64,000 nucleotides of DNA, taken from JACKAQ01 sp020634975 [NCBI: Calditrichia bacterium]. Its GTDB lineage: Bacteria; Calditrichota; Calditrichia; RBG-13-44-9. The notes beneath the pieces were generated by a model, which did no database searches, had not been told where the DNA came from, and saw only the letters and a program-made list of their open reading frames with translations. A program made the translations under genes and the position numbers. Positions 26,654-35,038 of the stretch are shown one piece after another (position 1 is the stretch's first letter; each line of letters starts with the position of its first letter). The stretch is taken from positions 1,550,001-1,614,000 of the forward strand of contig JACKAQ010000001.1 in NCBI GenBank assembly GCA_020634975.1. The letters run 5' to 3'.

Positions 26654-26695
26654 ATTCCTGCATTCGCAGGAATGACAACCGATTGCTGGTTGTCA
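26654..26695. repeat. Double hairpin upstream of tsaE
   Basis: Two perfect 8-bp stems lie side by side: ATTCCTGC/GCAGGAAT (26654-26661, 26666-26673) and TGACAACC/GGTTGTCA (26673-26680, 26688-26695). The first resembles small dispersed intergenic palindromes of many genomes, and a degenerate relative is at 37979-37998. It lies between porX and tsaE. Confidence 0.55.
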
Positions 26696-26793
26696 CCACT
26701 GCGAATGCTTTGAAGCTAAGGTTATCTCATCAATATTTTTTCAACAAAGACTTCTAATTTTTTTAACTTTTACTTTTACCTTTTTAATTCATT

Positions 26794-28353
26794 TCACTTT
26801 GGTTGCAGCTTGATTACCGGCAGCACCATTTCTTCCAGCGAAATACCGCCGTGCTGGAAGCTGTCCCGGTAGTAGGACAAATATTTGTGGTAGTTGGTCG
26901 GGTAAACGAAGTAGTAATCTTCCTTCGCCACAATGTAATTCATGTTAATGTTGCGTTTGGGCAACTTGCCTTCCTCGGGATCGTGGATGAAAAAAGCGTG
27001 TTTGTTGTCTGCCTTCAAATTGCGCCCGTATTTGTAACGCAAATTGGTGGATGTTTCCCGGTCGCCGAGCACTTTGGTGCCGCGCATACAGCGGATGCTC
27101 CCGTGATCGCTGGTGACAAAAATAGTGACATCCTGCTCCGCCAGCTGTTTGAACACGGAATAAATCGGCGAATGCTCGAACCACGAGCAGGTGAGCGAAC
27201 GATAGGACGGCTCGTCCGGCGCGATCTGTTTCAGGATTGGCAGATCCGAACGGCTATGCGCCAGAATATCCACAAAATTGACCACCACGCTCAGCAGCGG
27301 CGTGTTCATGTGCGACGACAAATTCTTTTCCAAATTGTAGCCTTCTTCCGCGGAAATAATCTTCAGATATCGCGGTTCAGCGTCCAGTTTCAGCCCCAAC
27401 AACCGCAGATGATCGTAGAGCAATTCCTTCTCGTAACGGTTGCGGCTGCTGTCATCATCTTCTCCCTGCGCCCACATTTCCGGGTAGCGTTTTTCCAGAT
27501 CGCTGGGCAGCAATCCGCTAAAAATTGCGTTCCGGGCATACGGCGTCGCCGTCGGCAAAATGCTGTAATAGTAATCTTTCTGGATTTTGTAATAATCATA
27601 AAAATAAGGTTCGAGCGATAGCCATTGATCCAGCCGCAAACAATCGATCACAAAAAACGCCACTTTTTTGCCTGCTTTCAGCTCCGGATACACATATTTG
27701 GTGATGATATCGTGCGACAGCGTCGGTCGCTCATCGCGCGGCGCGTTCACCCAGTCGAGGTAATTTCGCTCGATGTATTTCCCGAATTCCACGTTGCATT
27801 CGCGGCGCTGGTTCTGGATAATTTCGCGCAGATTTTTGTCCGGCACGGCATCCAGTTCCACATCCCAGGTCGATAGCTTCAAAAAAATGTCGATCCAGTC
27901 CTCCGGCTCCAGCCGGTCCATCAACCGCAGGTTGATTTTGTTGAGTTCCTGCATGTAATCGCGGGTGAATTTTTTCTGCGAGATATTGCGCGATTCGAGG
28001 ATTTTTTTGGCAGCCAGCAAAATCTGGCTCGGGTTCACCGGCTTGGTGAGATAATCGGTGATTTGCGCGCCGATGGCGTCTTCCATCAGGCTTTCTTCTT
28101 CGTTTTTGGTGATCATGATGATCGGCAAACCCGGGTTGATCTGTTTGATTTGCGAAACAGCGGTCAACCCGTCGAGTCCGGGCATCATTTCGTCGATCAG
28201 CAGCAAATCCACTTTTTGATTGCGGATCAGCTCGATGCCGTCTTCCGCGTTGGTGGCGGTTTCAACATCGTATCCCTTGTCGCGCAGAAAAAGGATGTGG
28301 GGTTGCAGAAATTCAACTTCGTCATCGACCCACAATATTTTGGCTTTATTCAT
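26794..28353 (-). CDS. porX: PorX-type response regulator with PglZ/alkaline-phosphatase-like domain
   Basis: The 519-residue protein has a receiver domain at 1-125 with DD at 10-11, phospho-acceptor Asp54 (LLIDEMMPG) and Lys in DYLTKPVN. It is joined to a PglZ domain of the alkaline phosphatase superfamily (about 210-515) with FFVIDCLRLDQW, SILPTATPYARNAIFSG, FVTSDHGS and HGGISLEEMVLP. This is the layout and length of PorX, which controls T9SS genes in Porphyromonas and whose PglZ domain acts on oligonucleotides. Four T9SS cargo genes in the window make a T9SS role likely. No PorY sensor is adjacent. Alternative: another PglZ regulator. Confidence 0.87.
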   Translation of the reverse strand: MNKAKILWVDDEVEFLQPHILFLRDKGYDVETATNAEDGIELIRNQKVDLLLIDEMMPGLDGLTAVSQIKQINPGLPIIMITKNEEESLMEDAIGAQITDYLTKPVNPSQILLAAKKILESRNISQKKFTRDYMQELNKINLRLMDRLEPEDWIDIFLKLSTWDVELDAVPDKNLREIIQNQRRECNVEFGKYIERNYLDWVNAPRDERPTLSHDIITKYVYPELKAGKKVAFFVIDCLRLDQWLSLEPYFYDYYKIQKDYYYSILPTATPYARNAIFSGLLPSDLEKRYPEMWAQGEDDDSSRNRYEKELLYDHLRLLGLKLDAEPRYLKIISAEEGYNLEKNLSSHMNTPLLSVVVNFVDILAHSRSDLPILKQIAPDEPSYRSLTCSWFEHSPIYSVFKQLAEQDVTIFVTSDHGSIRCMRGTKVLGDRETSTNLRYKYGRNLKADNKHAFFIHDPEEGKLPKRNINMNYIVAKEDYYFVYPTNYHKYLSYYRDSFQHGGISLEEMVLPVIKLQPK

Positions 28354-28604
28354 TTGTTTTCCCTGGGTTTATGGATTCGTTCCATCGTTTATTTTGTTGC
28401 GATTCTGCCGCGGGTTTTCGCGGATGTTGCGGATTTTTTCTTTTTTGTCGCAAGGACGTAACGTTCGCGAAGTTTTTTTCCCTTTGATAACTTTGCGTCT
28501 TTGCGGCAAAGCCAAATTCGCACAGATTTTCTAATGCCGTGTTACACAAAAAAGTTCAACTTTCTCCATTTATCCTTCATCCTTTATCCTTTACCCTTAT
28601 TCCC
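28354..28604. other. Intergenic gap between porX and protease genes
   Basis: This gap of about 250 bases precedes porX and follows the protease gene on the minus strand. It contains a 67-codon open frame of low-complexity, non-conserved look that is not accepted as a gene. No terminator or promoter could be identified. Confidence 0.3.
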
Positions 28605-31289
28605 CTAAAACCGTCGTTCCATCTGCGCGTTCAGCAGCGCGTCAATTTTGGCAGCGGATTCCTGCAAATGCGCCCGGGTGTAAACATCCAGATTGCTGGC
28701 GGATAGCGCTGTGGTGATATCGCTACGGATTTCGGTCAGATCAAATCGCGCCAGCGTCACCGCATCGTGCGGAAAAAATACGGGCAGCTTGATCAAAATT
28801 TCATCCAGCACATACAAATGGATGCGCTGCAATTCCCGGCGATAGCTGTTGACATTTTGCCCGTTGGCGAGTTCCTGCCAGATCGCCTCACGGATGTTGG
28901 TGAATTGCTCCGCCATCGTAAATGTTTCGCCATTGGTGAATTTTACTTCGTTATCCTGCAGGCGAACGAGTGCCAACGGTTCATATAAACGGAACAGCGT
29001 AAGCGATTGTAATAATTGAACATAGCCATGAATCGGGAAATCCAGCCGGTAGAGCAAAAATGGCGTTCCTTCAAAATCCCACTGCTGATCCGGCGCCAGT
29101 TTGTTGAGCAATTCCGGCGAAAATTCGAACGAATTGGGTGAGAAAAATGTCTTCACCAAAAAATCCAGCGCTTCGCGTTGCTTTTTGGCCGGCACAACTT
29201 CGAACGGCGGGCGATTGCCCGGATCGCCGATGTGATCGCGGCGATGGTAAATCCCGCCGATAAATTTGCTGGCCGTCAGCCCCGCCAGCGCATATTCGTT
29301 GATCCCCTGAAAAAACACCTGCCGCAATTTCGGGTAGCGCTCGCCGTCTTTCTCAAAATGTTTGCCCATATTTTGCCACAGCTCGTTGGTCAGACGGATG
29401 CGGGTTTGGTAAAACGCCAGCGGATCGTCGCCGATATCCCAAACGTTGCAGGTCGGGTCGATCGAGCGGACGGACAGCCCGAATGCGTCCTCGTCCGTGC
29501 CGTAACGCAGGTTGGCTTCGCCCACTTTTTTGGCGATATCTTTCAGGAATTTTTTCTCGCTTTCCGGCGAATTTGCGTTGTAAGGTTTGTAGGCATATTC
29601 GATCGCCCAGTAATCATACGGACCGAGCGTGGTTTGGTAATATGCACCCTGTTTTTCACCTTTTGGCGAGAGGTTTACCGGCGTGTAATCCATCACCGAG
29701 CCGGTAAGCCCGTTTTGTTGGGCAAAGTTTTTGTCGCTCAATTCATCCAGCGAATGGATGGCGCTGGCTTTGAAATTGTGCCGCAACCCGAGCGTGTGCC
29801 CCACTTCGTGCGCAACCAGATTGACAATCGCATCGTGAATATATTTTTCCAGCGCTGCGCTGTTATTTTCCAACAAACCGCGCGATTGCAACAGATAATA
29901 ACCGAATCGAATCTGGTGTTCCAACCCGCGTCCGTACTGGCAGGTGTGCGCCAGCGTTTCCGCGTCGATGCTGTCCGGCGGGTTGATGCCCGGCATCAGA
30001 TCGTTGATGGTCGCTTTTGTCCACGATGCAGGCTGCACCACTTCGTCATTTTCCACATACATGTAGCGGATAAAATCCGCGCTGATGCGCACATCCGCAT
30101 CGTAAATTTCACCGGTGACGGGATTCGCCCGCGACGGCCCGACTGCGTAAGCCGCACCCGGCATCACGATCCAGCGAATGGTGTTGTATCGCGCATCCGC
30201 CGGGTCCCAATCGGCATCGTCCGGCATTTGGTTTACAACGATGGCATCCTTAAATCCGATGCGCTCGAACGCGCTGTTCCAGAGCAGCACGCCTTCTTTT
30301 ACGGCTTCGCGATATTCCACCGGAATGGTGTTTTCCAGCCAGAAAACGATCGGTTTTTTGGGTTTCGATGTGTCGAATTTCGGCTCGGCTTTTTCCAGAT
30401 CCCAGCGATTGACGTATCGCTCATACGGATCTTCCCGCAGCGCGGATGTGTAATCCTGAAAATAGGTGGTGAAATGCCCGACGCGATCATCCGCGAGGCG
30501 CGGTTTGTAGCTGCTGTTTTGGGGCATTTCCGCGATGCTGTAATGATATTTGTGAGTCATGCTGCCATTCACCAGCGTGGTGATGCGCTCCTCTTTCCCG
30601 CCTTTGAATTGCAGCGTTACGGAAATTTCGGAATTTTGGGGAAACGATTTGATTTCCGAAAAATAGCTGTTGCCGGAATCGAGCGAAAACCCGAGTTTCA
30701 ACCGCCCGGACAGCGTGCCGACATCGGCGATATCCTGAATAAACAAATCGGACGCATCAATCAGCACCGCGCCGGTTTCGGTGTTCGGCTCGCCCTCAAT
30801 TTTCACACTTTCCCACAGCGAATTGGGAATATCGCGTTCCAGCGCCCGGCTGATTGCGGCGCTCTCATCTGCGCGAAAGCGCAAATTTTTCTCGATGAAC
30901 TGCACATTTTTACCCAATTTGCGAATAAAAAAGGGAAATTCCTGCAGCATCGAACCGCCGTCAAACAGATAGCCGTCGCCGCCGGTACGCGAAATGTTCA
31001 TTAAATACAATTTGTCGAACTGTGCCGGCAAAACAGCCACATACACTTTTTGCTCTTCATCATTTTTGTAAAACGTGAACAGCCCTTCGATTTTTTCGTA
31101 ATCTTCAATTACCTCATCAAATGCTTTGCCTTTGGGCTTTTTCTTCTTTTTGTCGTCCTCGTCGTCCTTTTCGGTTTTGCTGGAATCTTCCGCGGTGACG
31201 GTCACCGCGCCAACTTCCTGCGCAAAAAGCAAAACGGGCTGCGCCAAAAAAATGCCCGCCAATACCCAAATCAGTCGATACCATTTCAT
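28605..31289 (-). CDS. Secreted zinc-dependent metalloprotease (DUF5117/DUF4953 family)
   Basis: The 894-residue product has a signal peptide (to about residue 23, LLFAQ) and an acidic-then-basic linker (KTEKDDEDDKKKKKPKG). A DUF5118/5117-like region (about 60-330) precedes a metzincin-type catalytic domain with HEVGHTLGLRH at 494-504 and a downstream SVMDYTP Met-turn. Large FCB-group proteins of this family are exported proteases or peptidases of unknown substrate. There is no T9SS sorting domain, so it probably stays periplasmic or outer-membrane associated. The catalytic His/Glu set is intact. Confidence 0.85.
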   Translation of the reverse strand: MKWYRLIWVLAGIFLAQPVLLFAQEVGAVTVTAEDSSKTEKDDEDDKKKKKPKGKAFDEVIEDYEKIEGLFTFYKNDEEQKVYVAVLPAQFDKLYLMNISRTGGDGYLFDGGSMLQEFPFFIRKLGKNVQFIEKNLRFRADESAAISRALERDIPNSLWESVKIEGEPNTETGAVLIDASDLFIQDIADVGTLSGRLKLGFSLDSGNSYFSEIKSFPQNSEISVTLQFKGGKEERITTLVNGSMTHKYHYSIAEMPQNSSYKPRLADDRVGHFTTYFQDYTSALREDPYERYVNRWDLEKAEPKFDTSKPKKPIVFWLENTIPVEYREAVKEGVLLWNSAFERIGFKDAIVVNQMPDDADWDPADARYNTIRWIVMPGAAYAVGPSRANPVTGEIYDADVRISADFIRYMYVENDEVVQPASWTKATINDLMPGINPPDSIDAETLAHTCQYGRGLEHQIRFGYYLLQSRGLLENNSAALEKYIHDAIVNLVAHEVGHTLGLRHNFKASAIHSLDELSDKNFAQQNGLTGSVMDYTPVNLSPKGEKQGAYYQTTLGPYDYWAIEYAYKPYNANSPESEKKFLKDIAKKVGEANLRYGTDEDAFGLSVRSIDPTCNVWDIGDDPLAFYQTRIRLTNELWQNMGKHFEKDGERYPKLRQVFFQGINEYALAGLTASKFIGGIYHRRDHIGDPGNRPPFEVVPAKKQREALDFLVKTFFSPNSFEFSPELLNKLAPDQQWDFEGTPFLLYRLDFPIHGYVQLLQSLTLFRLYEPLALVRLQDNEVKFTNGETFTMAEQFTNIREAIWQELANGQNVNSYRRELQRIHLYVLDEILIKLPVFFPHDAVTLARFDLTEIRSDITTALSASNLDVYTRAHLQESAAKIDALLNAQMERRF

Positions 31290-31527
31290 CGAACACCCTC
31301 AATGTTAATCAGAACTATTTGTTGCCCATTGGCTGTTTTTGATACCTGTTACGCAAAATAACCCGGAAATTTCCGGTTTTCGCCGGAAAAATTTGTCCGT
31401 AAGGTAGCCAAATGGTACATTTGTTCGTATAAATTATAGCCTGAAATATGAGTTACAGTTGCCCGAATTGCAACCGCAGATTTTTGGGGAATGCTCAAAA
31501 ACAATCACTCAAACGAAAAAGGTTTTC

Positions 31528-32157
31528 ATGGAATGGATTAAGTTGCTGCACGCTGTCGCAGGATTTTTGGTTGCCGGAACCGGATTGTTACAATTTGTTA
31601 TGAAAAAAGGTGGCAAAACCCACCGGACGATCGGGAAAGTGTATTTTGCGGCATGGATTGTTATCGTCACAACGGGTGCCATGATCGGTCATTTGCTGAT
31701 TACGTTTTTCGGTGTACTCGGATTTTACCTGGCGCTTAGCGGCGTTCGTTTTGCTCAAAGAAAAAACATCAAATTTACAACGATGGATACCGTCTTTGCC
31801 GCCATCGGAATTGCTGTTGGCGGCACAACGCTGGGTTGGGGTATTTGGCTACAGATGACGGGCAGCACCACTTTTGGCATCATCGCCACAGTTTTTGGCG
31901 CAATATTTTTGGGTGCCGGTGAGTTTGATGTCCGAAAATTTGTCCGCATGCGCGGCAACCTTCCTAAAAAAGAGTGGTATTTTGAACATTTTCAGCGGAT
32001 GATGATTTCATACATCGCAGCGATGACCGCGTTTTCGGCAATCAATAATATATTTGGGAACACGCTGGTGAACTGGTTGTTGCCAACGGTAATCGGCACG
32101 GTAGCGATCGTAGTTTATAGCCGATCCGAGCGCAAAAAATTGGGAATGGCAAAATGA
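31528..32157 (+). CDS. DUF2306-like polytopic membrane protein
   Basis: The start at 31528 (AAGG upstream, MEWIKLLHAVAGFLVAGTG) is preferred to the in-frame ATG at 31459, which would add a polar leader. The 209-residue protein has about six membrane segments. It shows the H...G...Q...HRTIGKVYF pattern of DUF2306-type membrane proteins, some of which may bind heme through their His. The family match is weak. It overlaps the next gene by 4 bases (ATGA). Confidence 0.6.
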   Translation: MEWIKLLHAVAGFLVAGTGLLQFVMKKGGKTHRTIGKVYFAAWIVIVTTGAMIGHLLITFFGVLGFYLALSGVRFAQRKNIKFTTMDTVFAAIGIAVGGTTLGWGIWLQMTGSTTFGIIATVFGAIFLGAGEFDVRKFVRMRGNLPKKEWYFEHFQRMMISYIAAMTAFSAINNIFGNTLVNWLLPTVIGTVAIVVYSRSERKKLGMAK

Positions 32158-33071
32158 GCCAATTGCATATTTTAAACGGCGATTCATCCAAACACTGCCT
32201 GACTGCGCTGAATATTTCCGGCGATGTCGCGGTTTGGCGGGAAATGCTTTCCGATGGGCCGGTTGTCGAATCTGTTGCCAGCGAGGCATTTTGGGCGACG
32301 CGTGCGCTTTTTTTTGAAACCACATCTTCCGTTACCGCAGCAGAATATTTCCAATTGACCCGCGATGAATTTTCTAAAATTACCGCGTTCAACCAGTTTG
32401 ATGAAACGGTGCTGTGGTTCGAATACGATTTATTTTGCCAGATCAATCTGATGGCGTTGTGCAGCTTTTTGCATCGCCACCGGCAGCCAAACAGCCGCAT
32501 TTCGCTGATTTGCGTTGGCAATTCGCAACAGTCGGAAAAATTGCTCGGGCTGGGCGAATTTCCGGAAGATGAATTACGAATCGCATATGAAAACAGGATC
32601 GAATTATCCGCTGCTGATTTGCAATTTGCCGATGACATCTGGCAGTTGTACTGCCAGCCAGATCCGGCTGATTTGGCCAAAAAAGTCAACATTCCTCATC
32701 CGATATTCAATTATTTGCGCGATGCCTTTGCCGCACATTTCCATCGTTTCCCGGGGAAATTTAACGGGCTTAATATTATTGAAAACAAAATCTTAACCCT
32801 GCTGTTTAATGAGCCGAAATCCGCCAATCAAATTGTCGGCGAATTGCTGCGTTGGCAAACCTGGTTTGGTTTTGGCGATTTGCAATATTTTGCATATCTC
32901 GATCAGCTTAATTCGCTGTACGAAATTATTGACGAAACGATACACATTACCGATTTTGGCAAAAAAGTGTTGGGCGGCGAAACGAGTTTTTTGACTGTCG
33001 ATCAACCGGAATATTATTTTGGCGGCGCCGTCAAACAGCATTTTTTTGCGGAAGACCTGACAATAGTCTGA
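32154..33071 (+). CDS. DUF1835/DUF3658 protein
   Basis: The 305-residue cytoplasmic protein begins with LHILNGDSSKHCLTAL and VAVWREMLSDGPV, the signature of the DUF1835 domain, and has a DUF3658-like C-terminal part (about 190-290). Function of the family is unknown. It overlaps the preceding membrane protein gene by 4 bases, so the two are translationally coupled. Two further membrane-protein genes follow. Confidence 0.75.
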   Translation: MSQLHILNGDSSKHCLTALNISGDVAVWREMLSDGPVVESVASEAFWATRALFFETTSSVTAAEYFQLTRDEFSKITAFNQFDETVLWFEYDLFCQINLMALCSFLHRHRQPNSRISLICVGNSQQSEKLLGLGEFPEDELRIAYENRIELSAADLQFADDIWQLYCQPDPADLAKKVNIPHPIFNYLRDAFAAHFHRFPGKFNGLNIIENKILTLLFNEPKSANQIVGELLRWQTWFGFGDLQYFAYLDQLNSLYEIIDETIHITDFGKKVLGGETSFLTVDQPEYYFGGAVKQHFFAEDLTIV

Positions 33072-33112
33072 CCTAAAAATCATCATTTGACCAACAAGCA
33101 AGGTGACAACCA

Positions 33113-34387
33113 ATGTACTTCTCCCTAAAACGATCACCGCAATTCCGCGATGAAATCCAGAGTTGGGTTGCCGACGGCGTGATTTCCGGCGAACAGGCAG
33201 CCAAATTATTCGCCCGCTACGAGCTGGATCGCGAAGCGCCGTGGTATCTGCAAAGCGGATTTTGGCTGCGCGGACTGGCGATTTTGCTGGTGAGCATGGG
33301 TTTTCTGCTCATCATTTCCGAAAACTGGCACCGTTTTAACGTACCGGTTCGCATGGCGTTCGGGCTGGTGCCGCTGCTGGCAGCATACGGTTTCGGGCTG
33401 CGCTTTTTTTTTCGCGATAATCGCGATGCCGCAGAGCTGACCTTCTTTTTCGCGAGTATCCTGTTCGGTGTGAACATTTTTCTGCAGGCGCAAATTTTTC
33501 ACATCTCGGCGTATTTCCCGAACGGTATTTTGTGGTGGACGCTCGGCGCGCTGCCCGTCGCGATATTTTTCCGCAGCAAATTACATCATTTTCTGGTGCA
33601 ACTGCTCTTCTTTTTCTGGATCACCCAGCAGTTGCCAAATGAACAATTTTCGTTTTGGGGCATCGTTCTGTATGCCGGAATGACCTGGCTGCTGCTCAAA
33701 CAGCCGAACGACATGTTGCTTTCGGCGCATATTTTGAACACGTATTTGTTCATTTTCAACATTGCGGAAGTGACCAGCGCCTATCGCACACCGAATTATT
33801 TTTTGCTGATCCTATTCTGGACGCTAAGTATTATGCTAATCCTCAACTTAGCATACGGAAAATTTGGCGAAAAATGGCTTCGTCAATTGCAATTTTACGG
33901 GTTTTCTGCGGTGCTGTTCATCCTGTTTTTGCACACATTTGACGAATTTTTCAAAAGCACTATCGGCGATTTTCCCGACGCTATGGTAATTATTCCGGCG
34001 CTGGCGGTGGCCATCTGGCGCACGCCGATTCGCGAACAAATGACCGGTATCAAAACCATTGCGCTGGCGATTTTCGCGATTTATGCCATTCAGGGATTTT
34101 TTTATCCCGGTGAAGATAGCCTCGGTTCCACCGGCGCGCTGATCGCCAATTTGCTGCTGTTCAGCTTCGCAATCTGGCGGATTTACGAAGGCATCAACTC
34201 GCGCGTCAAACGCGATTTTATGTTGGGTATTTTCCTGATTATTGCGCTGGCGTTCAGCCGCTATGTGGCGCTGTTTGGCGATTACATCACCTCCGCGATT
34301 ATCTTCATGATTTGCGGCGGATTTGTCTGGTGGATCAACAGTTATTGGAACAAGCGGTTTGCGGCGGAAGACGCTTCGCAAGGATAA
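33113..34387 (+). CDS. DUF2157 membrane protein
   Basis: The 424-residue protein has an N-terminal cytoplasmic part with WVADGVISGEQAAKLFARYE and then about ten to twelve membrane segments (from WLRGLAILLVSMGFLLII). This is the DUF2157 layout. Its partner gene for a GDYXXLXY protein follows after 39 bases, the usual pairing. AAGGTG precedes the ATG. The role is unknown; a membrane-stress or transport accessory role is only a guess. Confidence 0.8.
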   Translation: MYFSLKRSPQFRDEIQSWVADGVISGEQAAKLFARYELDREAPWYLQSGFWLRGLAILLVSMGFLLIISENWHRFNVPVRMAFGLVPLLAAYGFGLRFFFRDNRDAAELTFFFASILFGVNIFLQAQIFHISAYFPNGILWWTLGALPVAIFFRSKLHHFLVQLLFFFWITQQLPNEQFSFWGIVLYAGMTWLLLKQPNDMLLSAHILNTYLFIFNIAEVTSAYRTPNYFLLILFWTLSIMLILNLAYGKFGEKWLRQLQFYGFSAVLFILFLHTFDEFFKSTIGDFPDAMVIIPALAVAIWRTPIREQMTGIKTIALAIFAIYAIQGFFYPGEDSLGSTGALIANLLLFSFAIWRIYEGINSRVKRDFMLGIFLIIALAFSRYVALFGDYITSAIIFMICGGFVWWINSYWNKRFAAEDASQG

Positions 34388-34426
34388 TGGGTGAAGGATA
34401 AAAGATAAATAAGAGAATTTAACACT

Positions 34427-34969
34427 ATGAAAAACAAATACATACTTATCGCGCTGGTGGTGTTTCAACTGGCGATTGTCGGTGGGATGCTGCTGATGGC
34501 GATGCTACCGCTGCTGACCGGCCAGCCGGTGCAACTGGAAGTAACCCTGCGCGATCCACGGGATTTATTTCGCGGGAATTATGTTTATTTATTTTACGAT
34601 ATCAACCGGTTGCCGCTCGATTCACTGGAAAATGATTTGCCGAAGGAAGGCAATCTCAACTTTGGCGATGAGCTGTTCGTCTCGCTGAAACAGCGCGGCG
34701 ATGTGTTTGTTGCCGATGGCGTTTGGCAGCATCGCCCGGAAAACCGGCGGTTCATCAAAGGGATTGTGGCTTACAATACCTGGCTTTCCGATAACACAGT
34801 GCTTTCGCTGAATTACGGCATCGAATCGTATTTCACCGATCCCAAAAGCGCCAAAGAATGGGAGGAACGGTTGCGATTCAATCCGGATTCGACATTTGTT
34901 TCACCAATTGTTACGGCAATGGTAGATGGGCGTGGAAACGCGCGAATCAAATCGATCGGGTATAAATAA
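34427..34969 (+). CDS. GDYXXLXY-domain protein
   Basis: The 180-residue product has one N-terminal membrane segment (about 5-28). Near residue 45 it has the diagnostic motif LFRGNYVYLFYDI, a GDYXXLXY variant with Asn replacing Asp. A YFTDPKSAKEWEERL segment and a C-terminal RIKSIGYK are also family features. It forms a conserved pair with DUF2157 and probably sits in the same membrane complex. Function is unknown. Confidence 0.8.
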   Translation: MKNKYILIALVVFQLAIVGGMLLMAMLPLLTGQPVQLEVTLRDPRDLFRGNYVYLFYDINRLPLDSLENDLPKEGNLNFGDELFVSLKQRGDVFVADGVWQHRPENRRFIKGIVAYNTWLSDNTVLSLNYGIESYFTDPKSAKEWEERLRFNPDSTFVSPIVTAMVDGRGNARIKSIGYK

Positions 34970-34974
34970 AAAAT

Positions 34975-35008
34975 GCGACAACCGGCACAATCACTGGCCG
35001 GTTGCCGC
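34975..35008 (-). terminator. Terminator of the T9SS propeller gene
   Basis: CAACCGG (34979-34985) pairs with CCGGTTG (34998-35004), extended by near-matching flanks. Read on the minus strand it runs into ATTTTTTATTTA. It ends transcripts of the minus-strand gene that stops at 35039, and it may also help end the plus-strand operon at 34969. Confidence 0.75.
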
Positions 35009-35038
35009 TTTCCGGGTTGTGCACACCCTCCGGAAGCT

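Noticed and set aside
29178-31004. 608-codon plus-strand open frame
   Set aside because: Antisense to the secreted zinc protease, which has an intact HEVGHTLGLRH motif.
31447-31600. Short frame beginning MSYSCPNCNRRFLG
   Set aside because: Contains a CPNC but stops soon, overlaps the DUF2306-like gene and has no ribosome binding site.
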